From Lolium rigidum (Eukaryota > Streptophyta > Magnoliopsida > Poales > Poaceae), in contig NC_061514.1 of NCBI RefSeq assembly GCF_022539505.1, positions 251,522,124 to 251,586,123 on the forward strand: 64,000 bases of DNA, given 5' to 3'. Within the stretch, counting starts at the first letter, position 1, and each line of letters starts with the position of its first letter. Positions 1 through 10,569 of the stretch are shown in pieces. The position numbers and the translations under genes were made by a program. The notes under the pieces are model-generated. The model was given only the letters and a program-made list of their open reading frames with translations, did not search any database and had not been told where the DNA came from.

Positions 1-760
1 AGAAAAGTAACTGAAGAAATGTTCATTTGTTGAGCTAATTGGGCAGCAAAGATGAGCGCATATGCCTCAGCAACAAGAGGAGAAGGAGCTTTTGGCATGG
101 AAGCTTGAATAAGAACTTTAGATTCTCCAGAATCGAGTTGAAGGTGACAGAAGACTCCAATTCCTGAAGCAATCCTTCCATGAAGTCCTGGAGCTTTCCT
201 AGTTTTCCAAGCAACATCTGTATAGATTTTGTTGCCATGAATTAATAAATCCGATTTGATCGTCTCCCCTTGTGTGAGTTCATCCTGATGGCCTGCCGTG
301 TGTTGATTCTTGTGGCATATGTTGTTCTTTGTAAACCTGTTCGCCTGGTCCTGCAAAATATTCACTTTCTCCAAGTTTTGATTAATAGCATTGGCCATAT
401 GCTGTATTTGCTTTGGATGACACTCTTTCCTGTTAAAACGGCTATCATTTCTAGCTTTCCAAATACACCACATAAAAGTTAACACATTATTGAGATTGGC
501 ATGTGGGTGATTCAAATTTATAATTTTTTTCAAAATTTGAGTGCGAGTGTCAGCATTCGAGATTAACACTTCAGTTCTGATGAACCAAGGATCATAGAAC
601 CAAGCTGCTTTTGAGAAGCCACATGTGAAAAATAAATGAAGATCATCTTCTTCAACTCCACATCTATTGCAAAGTTTATTAATGTGCTTGATGTACTTAC
701 CTGCTCTTGCTCCGGTTGGCATGGCTTTTTGAAAGAAATCTCCATCCGAATGTTTGAACT
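1..760 (-). pseudogene. LINE zf-RVT and RNase H-like C-terminal region
   Basis: The minus strand at about 690-600 encodes CNRCG...EEDDLHLFFTC, the Cys/His pattern of the zf-RVT domain that follows RT in plant LINEs. Further downstream (about 240-1) a frame reads IYTDVAWK...GVF...AEAYAL, matching the RVT_3 RNase H-like domain with its first Asp and the Glu. The ORF is cut by the window edge. Reading requires frame changes, so it is scored as a pseudogene. Confidence 0.82.
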
Positions 761-1849
761 CTTGGCACCATAGTCTTATCCTTCCAGATTTGGTTGAGAA
801 GAATTTTTGTTTCACCATTAACCTGCCTAGGCTTAGGCTCGCCTTGATCCTGCAGATATTTGAGACAAGCCCAATATGCACTTTTTGAATTACATTTACC
901 TGAAGGTGTGATCTTCCAACATAGAATGTCCTCTTCCTGAGATGCAATGATGGGAGTGCTTTTTATGTTCCCTGCTATAGGTTGCTGGAAAAGAGAGTCT
1001 ATAAGTTGATCATTCCATGCATGTTGGCTTGGCAACCATAAGTCTTTTACATTTGCAGGGTAAATATAATTCTCATTTTGAAGATTTAAAGAGTCATAAA
1101 TATGGACCCAACCTGTACACCAAGGAGTACTCCAAATGGAGATGCTACCTTGAGAAACCTGATAGAAAGAGTGGGATTTAAGGATTGGCAAAACCTTGAT
1201 GATAGAGGCCCAAAAAGCCGACTTATAGGAACATTTGGATTTGGGCGCCAAATGGAGGAATCAGAAAAATACTTGGATTTTAACACTGTATTGAGAAAAC
1301 TGTTAGGTTGATCTGCTATCCTCCAGGCTGCCATAAGCATGAGACCGTGGTTGATGGCATGTAAATTTCGAATTCCTAGCCCACCTTCTTTCTTGGGTGT
1401 ACAAATATCTTTCCAAGCTTTCAAACAAAGATTTTTGTTGTTAGTTTCATCTCTAATACCGGTCCACCAAAAATTCCTTATAATGGCTGTGAGTTTGGCA
1501 ACAAATTTTTTTGTGAAGAGAATGGTTGACATGTAGTAGACAGGAATAGAAGAGAAAACAGATTTAATTAGCTCCAGTCTAGCGGCATGTGAGAGTTGAT
1601 CTGCTTTGTAAGTGGAAAGTTTGAATTTAAACTTGTCTAGAACAAAGTTGTAGGCAGCAGTTCTGTTCTTACCTGGGATAATGAGAGGATGGCCTAGATG
1701 AACAAAATTGTTGTCAATATTTGGAACAGGGAAGATTTGTTTTATTGCTTAGCGAAGGTTGTCATCAACATTTTTGCTGAAAATGATTCCTGACTTGGAC
1801 CAATTTGGCGTTTGTCCCGAGAGATGGCAAAAGTTCTGAATTATATCTT

Positions 1850-2294
1850 TCATCCTTGAGGCCTCTTGCGCAGTCCACACACAAGGAGATCATCTGCAAA
1901 AAGAAGTGAGTGTATTTTCGGACAGTTTTGTCCTAGCTTTATCCCTGCAAAATCATTAGTAGACATAGTTTCTTGGAGAGCAATTGACAGTTCATTAATA
2001 GCTAGGACAAATAAATAAGGAGACAGGGGGCAACCCTGTCTTATACCCATGTCTTATACCCCTGTGACTTCTAAACTTTGCGTAGGATTGGCCATTAATA
2101 ATGACTGAAAAGGTTGGTGAGGAAACACAAGCTAATCTCCATTTGTGCGAGTATATGATAGACCCAAGGTTAAGATCCGTGCACTGTTCCAATTTGTTGT
2201 AGTTTTGGAGAAAATATGCATTCTTTGTTATGTATAATCTATTAATATAAAACTGGCAATTATTTTGTAGATATCTGGGGACCCAAATTTGCAA
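1850..2294 (-). pseudogene. LINE reverse transcriptase fragment
   Basis: Two minus-strand frames carry recognisable RT blocks. The upstream one ends in a motif of type FSVIINGQ...RSHRGIR. The downstream one has GIRQGCPLSPYLFVLA followed by LLFADDLLVCG, the LINE version of the catalytic YADD box. A short duplication/frameshift around 2040-2060, where 'cttatacccatgtcttataccc' is partly repeated, breaks the reading frame in the middle of the GIRQG block. It would normally make cDNA by target-primed reverse transcription; this copy cannot. Confidence 0.88.
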
Positions 2295-2300
2295 AGTTGG

Positions 2301-4020
2301 TTGAGCCGTAGTCCGTAGACATGATCTTCATAAAGAGGAACGAGAATAGGTTTTTTCAACCAACAAGATTTTTCTGAGCGATCTAACTGTGTCACAACAC
2401 AAATTCCATCAAATCAAACAAACTAAACCAAATATGAACAATAAAAATAGAAGAGTTCTATGAAGATTCTTCGGAGTCTTCATCTTTAGCTTCCCCTTCT
2501 AGATCTCTAGGTTCCGTCATGATTCATGTGAATAAATTGTAGGAAACCAACAATTAAGCTGGAGTAACCACGAAGGTTTTGATAAGTCACCCAGACCAAT
2601 AAGTGATAATCCTAATAACAATGTTTGGCCGAGTTCACACCCCTTGCATGACACATGTTTTACTTAGGTTCGTTGTCGTATTAGTGAAGAAGACCAGGAG
2701 CATAAATTCAAATTTGGGATAACCTCTCACCAAAACATAGTTCATCATTGTTAGTGCCACCGACTCCAGACATGTAGAAGCCCTAGCTCAGCATTGGTAG
2801 TGCCACCAACTCCAGACATGTAGAAGCCATAGATGACAATCCACATGATCAGAGGCCATCGAACAATGGATCAACACCACAATCTCTCTGGTATAGACCA
2901 CGTCGACCACGACCGGTACCAGGATGGGCCCTCTCCCTTTGGCGTGTTGCCGCCAATTATGAAACTTACTAAATTAACATAATATTGTATGGTAAATATA
3001 TTTTTAACTTGATTGTACATTGAACATTGTTCTGTGGTTTCCCTCCGTAGGTTGCTCGAGAGGCTAGCAGCGATAAGGGGAACCAAGAAACATGGACAAA
3101 ACTGAGCTACCGCGTTCAGCGTACGATAGATGGAGCTATACTATTTTAAGGCAAAATAGGGTTTGTTTAGAGCTTTTTTGGTTTGTTCAATTCGGCCCAT
3201 GCAATGAAGAAGTAAAACTCCAGCGTTTAGGCCATGTCTAATTCTATTGGAGCCTTGTTACATGTGCCGTACACGAAATGCTCACATTTGATCCATGTGC
3301 GGTGGACAAGCCTGACAAGGTCATTTACCTTTTTCATTTTGTTATCTTTCATCATTTTAACATGTTTTATATTTTTCACTCTTTATTATTGTCTACTTAT
3401 TCTAGTTATCTTTCATTTATTTTTATTTACCTTTGTTTATAACTTTTATTTTTAATATCCTCTTGTTTTTCTTTATTTTTTTGCTTTTAAAACGTGAACT
3501 CTTTTCTGAAGTACATGAACATATTGTTTTATGTATATGAACATTTTCTGGATTATGAATATATTTTTGTGCATATATGCATATTAATTTAGAAATCCAT
3601 AAACATTATGTTGTATGTATATGTGTGACCATTTTATATAGATGAACATGTGTGTCAACTATATGAAAAAAATATTTAAACACATATGTTTTTTATCAAC
3701 ATTATATTACAAAAATGTTTTAAATGTAGGTTTCACTAGTTTGTATATATTATAATTAAAATTAAATTCTGAAATTTATAAAATAAAGATCACATGTGTT
3801 AATGGGCCATATTGTGCACATTTGTAGCAAGTTTAAGGCTTGCGAAACCATGGGATGCTGGCGACAGACGCATACATCATCTGGGCCTTAATTCCCTGCG
3901 TCCCTGCCGGCCATAACCCTATCCAAACGCCCAAGTCACCATGGCATTATGCGTCCCCGTACATCCACAAGACAACTGTAGAAGCCCATGGAAGCAGCTC
4001 GAGCAAACGGCGTCGCCGCG
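2301..4020. other. Intergenic spacer, no gene seen
   Basis: No long or conserved reading frame. It holds a degenerate tandem pair at about 2748-2845, in which 'agtgccacc.actccagacatg' plus flanks recurs at about 50-bp spacing, and a strongly AT-rich stretch at 3330-3800. GC content rises sharply after 3.84 kb at the LEA promoter. Confidence 0.6.
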
Positions 4021-4140
4021 AGGGTGGCACGTGTCCGCTTCACGCATGCGTCACCGAGACCTGTTTCGGAATACGAGGCACACGCGTCCATCTCCCAGAC
4101 GTACGTGGCACCCTCGCATTACGCTCGCCGGAGTATATAG
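4021..4140 (+). promoter_or_regulatory. LEA gene promoter: ABRE/G-box, CE3-like element and TATA box
   Basis: A CACGTGTC box (G-box core 4028-4033), an ACACGCGT motif at 4080-4087 (reverse of the CE3-type ACGCGTGT core) and ACGTGGC at 4103-4109 lie just upstream of a TATATAG box at 4134-4140. ABRE plus coupling element is the known arrangement of ABA-induced cereal LEA promoters, which suggests control by ABA, drought or seed maturation. The TATA box is about 120 bp before the chosen ATG, leaving a 5' leader of about 90 nt. Function is inferred from motifs only. Confidence 0.75.
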
Positions 4141-4255
4141 TCACTCGCACGAACGCTAGCTCAGTCACTTGCATACTGCAAACACAGCGAACACTGAAGA
4201 ACTAGCACGAGCCAACAAGTTCCAGAAAAGTTCAACCACATCCACAGCAGCGACG

Positions 4256-5392
4256 ATGTCGTCCAGGCAGGCGGACAAGCGAGAGACGCGTGCGGAGGCC
4301 GCCGCGCGGAGCGCGGCGGAGGAGATCGCTCGGTCCCGGGACGAGCGCGTGATGCAGGCGGAGAAGGACGCCCTGCGCGCCGCGGACGAGATCGCGCGCG
4401 CCCGTGCGGAACGGGAGCACGGCGTTGGTGCCCACGCCGACAACACTCACGGTGCCGGCGCCGGAGGTGGCGGCATCCTGGGGTCCATCGCGAGCGCGGT
4501 GGGCCGCACGTTCGGCGCCGCCAAGGACACGACGGCGGAGAAGACGTACCAGGCGGCGGACTACACCGGCGAGAAGGCCAGGGAGACCAACGACAGCCTC
4601 GCGCGGAAGACGAGCGAGACGGCGGAGGCGACCAAGAACAAGCTGGGCGAGTACAAGGACTACACCGCCGAGAAGGCGACGGAGGCCAAGGAGACGGTGG
4701 CGCAGAAGACGAGCGAGACCGCCGAGGCGACCAAGAACAAGCTCGGGGAGTACAAGGACGCGCTGGCCGGGAAGACGCAGGAGGCCAAGGAAACCACCGC
4801 GCAGAAGGCGCAGGAGATGAAGGACGCCACCGCCCAGAAGGCGAGGCAGGCAACGGATACGACCAAGCAGAAGACCAGCGAGTACGCCGACGCCACCAAG
4901 GGGACCGCCCAGGAGGCCAGGGAGAGGACCATGGCGACCTCGCAGACCGCCGCCGACAAGGCCAGGGAGACGACCGGCGCCCACGACGTCGACAGGTAAT
5001 GACACTCTCTCGGACTTGTCATCTTAAGCGTTCAATTCAGGTGTTCGACAATCATATTTACGCATACATTTTGTTGTAACGTTTGCAGGGGTCAGCAGCA
5101 GGGAACCGGCCTGTTCGGGGCGCTGGGCAACATGACGGGCGCGATCAAGGAGAAGCTGACGCTGAGCTCGGGAGCGCAGCCGCACGAGGGAGCGGGGCAC
5201 GCCGTCCGGCTGGGCAGCGACGACGAGCGCGCGGTGAAGGAGCGCGCGGCGGAGAAGGCGGCGTCGGTGTACTTCGAGGAGAAGGACCGGCTGGCCAGGG
5301 AGCGCGCGACGGAGCGGGTGGACAAGTGCGTGGAGAAGTGCGTGGAGGGCTGCGCCGGCTCCTCCTGCGCCCACCGCAAGGGGAAGATGTGA
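4256..5392 (+). CDS. Late embryogenesis abundant protein, group 3 (LEA_4 type)
   Basis: Two exons: 4256-4995 and 5089-5392, joined by a 93-bp GT-AG intron (donor gtaatg, acceptor tttgcag) that splits an Arg codon. The product is 347 aa, hydrophilic and rich in Ala, Lys, Glu and Thr. The middle (about residues 95-240) is built of LEA group 3 11-mers (T-A-x-K-x-x-E-A/Y-x-D/E types) containing two copies of a [16 protein letters not shown] block. Such proteins are disordered, fold to amphipathic helix on drying and protect membranes and proteins. No signal peptide is visible. Exon 2 ends with an unusual Cys cluster ([14 protein letters not shown]) before a basic tail. The start was chosen as the first ATG after the leader predicted from the TATA box; an in-frame ATG at 4169 would add 29 untypical residues. 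The gene looks intact and sits alone between repeats. Confidence 0.93.
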
Positions 5393-5481
5393 GCGGCGTG
5401 GCCGGCCGGCGTGGCGCACGTAGGCACCTATCGTGCCCTCCTGCCATGCATATGCCGTCAGTCCATGGACAGCAGAAGCAA

Positions 5482-5487
5482 AATAAA
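5482..5487 (+). terminator. LEA gene poly(A) signal
   Basis: AATAAA lies 90 nt after the LEA stop codon, in an AT-rich stretch, at a plausible distance for the 3' end of the transcript. Confidence 0.55.
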
Positions 5488-5499
5488 CTAATACTACTA

Positions 5500-7431
5500 G
5501 TAGTGGTAACGCAGTAGAGCGTTTTATTTTCCAACCTTTATTTCCAACTTCTATTTCCCAACTTTGTGTATCTTTCGTTCTGCTGTTCTGCCACACGTAC
5601 TGTATATCTTGTACGTGCATCTGGTAAATGCTAATGCTCTACTACTACTTTGCTTTAGAACCTTTGGTGTCATGGCGGTGGTGTCCGTATATATCTTGCT
5701 TAACTGTGTCTAGAGTTGCAAAATAGTCAAGTTCGAGCGCGCCACACAAACTCGGGTCAGCTTATATACCCAGAAAAATTGTCCGAAGCTCGGACTGCGT
5801 CGAGTCGAGGATTGAACTATAAAATTCGGTTTATACTTACTTAATTTGTAATGATTTGGAGCTGGTTTCTCAAAGGTGAAAAATCCCATCCACAAGATAT
5901 AAAAGAAATTGAACTTTCGGATTTGCTTAATTCAACTCCATCGAGAGTAGAAGAACTAAGGGATGTCAAGAGACTTCTCAGTCATCTGAAATCATCAAAA
6001 TCTCAGTTACAAGTGAGTTACAACTTATAGGCCAACAGGATTTTAAAGCAAATTCAACGGAGCAGATATCTTGAAGAAAATTCAGAATCACTCGGAAAAC
6101 ATCTTGGTTGCATTTCACTTGCAACTAGAAAACTGCAACCTACTTCCAACTAGAAAAATCTCGGTTTTATCTACAACTACAGAAACCCACAATTAATGGC
6201 TATGGTGTTAACTAGGACGTACGAAAAATCACGCTATGAGCCTATGATGTTAACTATAGAAATCACGAATCATGAGATAAATTCAATGATGGAGTAAACT
6301 GAGACATAATAAAAATCAGGCGTCTGATTTCTACCAATTCTGAATCCAATAATCCACATCATATAAAGTAATGAGAAAATTTTATTTTTATCCTATAGTT
6401 TTGTGTTTGTGACCCCATTTAGTAAAAGTTCTACCAAAATAACATATCAAATAAGGCTGTGAACACCTATCAAGGAAGGCTTCAAGCATGATTTTAGCTG
6501 ACAAAAAATATGGATCAAGGAAGGAAAAATTATGTAAAGATTGGATCAAAATTAGGCTTTGAACACGATTTTACTTACCTTTGGCGTGACAAAACATGTT
6601 AAGATTGGGTAGCATTAGCTGATTAACTCTAGTCTTCTCTCATCAATACATTCCATTCGTCGTCCTCGTTTTGATATTTTAAATTTCAGTCATCATCTCG
6701 CACCTTACTAAATAGACACGCATTAGAAAACAAGGGTTTTAGATAATCAAAAATCAAAAAGGATAGTCTATGCAGATTTTCAGTCGCTAGAGGGTAAAAA
6801 GTAAAATCCACTCTAAAATAATTAATTATCACCTTTTAATATATAAAATAATTGTGGTACATAACTATATATTTTCGAGCTATCAAGGTTAATCAAGCTG
6901 TGGGTTCAAGACCAGCTTATTTTTTCGTTGTTTTTTAATCAAGCTATAAAAGAAAACTTATACTTGTATCATTCCTTTTCAAGCTATAAAAAACTTATAT
7001 TTAATTGTCTCATTCATTTTCAAGCCCAGTCGCAATAAAAAGAGGGTAGCAAGGAGAAGGTAGTATCACTATCTGAAAACCTAGGTTGCGCAACTCCGTA
7101 AAGAAATTAAGTCCAGTGCACTTATTACCAGTCCAGGGCAATCAACCACTATCTAAAAATCCAGGTTGCACAACTAAGTAAAGAAATTAAGTGGTGAAAT
7201 TGTGTTGAAGGAAGTATGTCAGTAACAAAGAGATTTAAAGATTCTGGAGAGAAAATCCTGCTTCGATGAATAATCTTTTTGATTGATTGTAAAGAGGTGC
7301 AGGATTCTCTTTGCAATCAATTGAATGGTCTTGGAGAAAGGATTCGGTCTCTTAAGCCCGACGCATGCCCTAAATTCGTTTTTTTCATTCGAATCTCTTT
7401 TTTCTTGAATTTCGCACCAAATTTTTTTTAA
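5500..7431. other. Intergenic spacer, AT-rich, no gene seen
   Basis: Only short, frame-poor sequence. An imperfect tandem duplication of about 45 bp is present: a block beginning 'actatctgaaaac' near 7070 recurs near 7147, both ending in 'gtaaagaaattaag'. The second copy (7158-7182) is the apparent donor of part of the junction at 15.4 kb. Confidence 0.55.
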
Positions 7432-7902
7432 GACTAGTCACAATGGAAGTATCATAGATTAGTATCATACATATGATAATAGTTTATGATACAACGCCTA
7501 CAATCCATAGTATCATGAATCAGTATCATAGTTCTATTATATTTAATATGTTGTAGGACCGGACTGGTAAAAAACCTATTTAGGATAATAATTGGATACG
7601 AGAGCCTCCACCCTGTCAATGGATAGGGAGAGAACAAAATCTGGATAAATACCAATTCCTATTACTGGTAAAAAGATACAGATTAAAATAAAGAGTTCTC
7701 GTGGTCCAGAATCCACAAAATTTGCGTTTGGAACATTAAATGCAAATATGTGTACATGATGTGTTTGCCACTAAAATTTCTAGTTTTACGTGCTATGATA
7801 CGGTATCTACCTATGATACTAGTCTCACCTCTCTCCTCATTAATTGATGTGCCACATAAGATTTTTGCCTACATAGCATGCATGATACCATTGGAGCTAG
7901 TC
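7432..7902. mobile_element. Tourist-like (PIF/Harbinger) MITE, copy 1
   Basis: The 471-bp AT-rich element starts GACTAGTCACAATGGAAG and ends CCATTGGAGCTAGTC in inverted orientation. It is flanked on both sides by TAA (7429-7431 and 7903-7905), the TWA target duplication of PIF/Harbinger elements. The interior is rich in 'atagtatcat' repeats and has no coding potential. The right TIR is shortened relative to copy 2, which retains 'tacctatgatacttcc'. Confidence 0.75.
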
Positions 7903-8204
7903 TAAGAGGAGCTCAAATCTGGTCGGTTGGATATTGATCGGTTTTAGGTTTGACATGATTTACACTTGTAGGTCCTGAAAGAGTCAATTTATCCATTATC
8001 TAAACCTTTTATTACCCTACTTTTAGAGCTAAAATGTTAGTCGGGCCGCTTATGAGTCTCTTTTCTCGCAACCTTATTTATGTTCAGAACTAGACTCTGT
8101 TCAGCTGGATCTTTTCCGTGGTGTCGGCTGTCGTGCGTATCCAAAAGCGGGTCGTCTCCCGTCTGTCCCGTTGCCAACCGTGCCGTCAGCCCATCATCCT
8201 CTAA

Positions 8205-8811
8205 GAGCATCTCCACCGGTAGCCTCAAATAGTCGTCGGTAGGGGCGTCGGCATCTCCGTTTGGAGGCGTCGGCACAGCATCTTCCATTTGGGGACGTTG
8301 TTTCCACACCAGTGCCTCCCAAACGGCGGCCCCCAAGTTTTTCTTTTCTTTTTACAATATTTTGAAACAACATATCAATCACATTTTATTCACAAAATCA
8401 CACAAATAGAATTAAATTATTCATACAATCAATCAAACAAATAGTACTTAAATTATTCATACAACCCAACAAACAAATAGTACTTAAACTATTCGTACAA
8501 CCAACAAAAAAATAGTACTTAAATTATTCCTCTAGGCAAACAAATAGAAATAAAAATCATGCATTGTTCGCTGCTCCTCTCCTCGCCCACAAATGCGCAG
8601 CTAGATCCGCCTTTAGCTATGCATGGGCACCTGTATCTCGAATTTCATTGTGCATATGAAGAAAAGCAGCAAATTCTTGGGGCACATGCTCTACCTCAGC
8701 TAGTGGCCCTTGATAATCAAATGGATGATCATCCTGCACAGGTGCGTCACGCTCGCTCTCAATAATCATGTTGTGGATGATCACACAGACATTCATCACC
8801 TCCCACATCTG
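8205..8811 (-). pseudogene. PIF/Harbinger transposase C-terminal fragment, copy 1
   Basis: The element end at 8205 (GAGCATCTCC, preceded by TAA) is a typical PIF/Harbinger terminus. On the minus strand, 8810-8540 encodes the transposase C-terminus ([17 protein letters not shown], then a DHPFDYQGP segment). A TAG interrupts it where related copies usually have Gln. The upstream part is cut off at 8811 by the Copia LTR. The catalytic part is present only next to copy 2, at 37.2-38.2 kb. Confidence 0.85.
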
Positions 8812-10569
8812 TGATGAGATTCGTAGCATAGAAAACAAAAAAATTTGTACCGCAAGAACGAATAACAAGCCAAGATCCAATCTAGAAGATGGGAGCAACG
8901 AGAAGACCATGAGACTAACCCTCGAAGATTTCCAAAGCCTACGAGATTAGATCTCGTTGTTGCTGTAGTCGATCACTTGCCGCTTTCGAAAGCGTGTAGA
9001 AGATCTTGACGGTGCCACAGTCGGCCAGCACCTCCGTACTCGGTCACACGTACGGTGTTGATGACGACGTCCTTCTCCCCGTTCCAGCGGGCAGAGGAAG
9101 TAGTAGATCCTCCTCGGAATCCCGGCAGCACGACGGCATGGTGTCGGTGGCGATGGAGATCTCCGGCAGGGCTTCGCCTAAGCGCTACGGGAGGTGTATG
9201 AGGAGGGAGGTGTGCTAGGGTTTGGGAGAGAGGGGGTAGGGGCGCCGTCCAGGGGCCTCCCTATGGTGGTGCGGCCAAGTGTAGGGCTGCCCCCTCCCTC
9301 TCCTCCTCATTATATAGGTGGAACCCCAAGGGTTTGCCCAAAGTCTTTGAATAAGACCCCAATTCAAAACCTGCCTTATGGACGAAACCTAGAGGGACAG
9401 GGACTCTCCCCTTCCCCCCTTGTTGGCCGACCAAGGAGGTGGACTCCACCATGGACTCCACCCTCCCACTTGGTTGGCTGGTTTGGGGTTGGTGGAGTCC
9501 AACCGGGACTCCACCTTCCATGGTGATTTCTTCCGGAAAGTTCTAGAACATTCTAGCGCCTTCCATAAATGCACCGGACCATTTCCAAACTTGGAAAGTG
9601 ACTTCCTATATATAAATCTTATTCTCCGGACCATTCCGGACCTCCTCGTGATGTCCTGGATCCCATCCGAGACTCCGAACAAAACTTAGAACTCCATTCC
9701 ATATTCCATATCTACTTAAACGACATCAAACCTTAAGTGTGTCACCCTACGGTTCGTGAACTATGCAGACATGATTGAGACCTCTCTCCGACCAATAACC
9801 AATAGAGGGATATGGAGATCCACAATGGCTCCCACATATTCAACGATGACTTAGTGATCGATTGAACCATTTACATACGATACCGATTCCCTTTGTCACA
9901 CGATATTTTACTTGTCCGAGGTTTGATCATCGGTATCTCCATACCTTGTTCAACCTAGTCTCCGACAAATACTCTTTACTCGTACCGTGGCATATCATCT
10001 CTTGTGAACCAGTCACATGCTTGCAAGCTAATCAGACGATATTCCACCGAGATGGCCCAGAGTATATCTATCCGTCATCGGGATGGACAAATCCCACTCT
10101 TGATCCATATGCCTCAACTCATACTTTCCGAATACTTAATCCCACCTTTATAACCACCCACTTACGCAGTGGCGTTTGATGTAATCAAAGTACCCTTCCG
10201 GTATAAGTGATTTACATGATCTCATGGTCGAAGGACTAGGTAACTATGTATCGAAAGCTTAAGCAAATTGAACTTAATGACGTGATCTTATGCTACGCTT
10301 ATTTGGGTGTGTCCATTATATCATTCATCTAATGACATAACCTTGTTATTAATAACATCCAATGTTCATGATCACGAAACCATGATCATCTATTAATCAA
10401 CAAGCTAGTTATACAAGAGGCTTACTAGGGACTCTGGTTGTTTACACAACACACATGTATCAATGTTTCGGTTAATACAATTATAGCATGGTATGCAAAC
10501 ATTTATCATAAACACAAAGATATATTATAATAACCACTTTATTATTGCCTCTTGGGCATATCTCCAACA
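8812..10569 (-). mobile_element. BARE/Angela-like Copia LTR (3' LTR of a decayed element)
   Basis: 1758 bp. Read on the minus strand it begins TGTTGGAGATATGCCC and ends in CA, the hallmark start of BARE-1/WIS/Angela LTRs. The left flank is ATCTG (8807-8811). On the right it runs directly into a polypurine tract (minus AGTGCAAGTGGGAGAC), so this is a 3' LTR with the element interior at 10570 onward. It is nearly identical to the solo LTR at 35396-37153. Confidence 0.92.

Larger units (their letters stand above)
1..2300 (-). mobile_element. LINE (non-LTR retrotransposon), 5'-truncated ORF2 remnant
   Basis: On the minus strand, fragments occur in the order of a plant L1-type LINE ORF2: reverse transcriptase (about 2085-1850), a connecting region (1530-760), a zf-RVT zinc-binding segment (about 700-560) and a plant-type RNase H-like domain (about 240-1). 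The frame breaks several times, so the copy is dead. The endonuclease and N-terminal RT are missing, which fits the 5' truncation typical of LINEs. The 3' end, poly(A) tail and one target-site duplication lie beyond the left edge. The right boundary near 2.2-2.3 kb is approximate. Confidence 0.88.
7739..10569. repeat. Segmental duplication, copy 1 (MITE end + PIF 3' part + LTR)
   Basis: This 2.8-kb stretch is nearly identical to 15458-15984 joined to 34833-37153. Shared landmarks in order: the MITE right half, the flank starting 'gaggagctcaaatctggtcgg', the PIF left terminus GAGCATCTCC, the transposase C-terminus, the ATCTG target duplication and the whole 1758-bp LTR. Differences are scattered substitutions and short indels. 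Confidence 0.93.

Noticed and set aside
3330..3800. AT-rich stretch as a matrix attachment region or origin
   Set aside because: Only composition supports it; no specific motif.
4161..5022. Long minus-strand and alternate-frame ORFs over the LEA gene
   Set aside because: They are Arg/Pro/Leu-rich shadows of a GC-rich coding region; the LEA frame has family repeats, splice sites and a promoter.
9194..9689. ORFs within the BARE-like LTR
   Set aside because: LTR sequence, repeated at 35.8-36.3 kb with the same frames; no protein family recognised.
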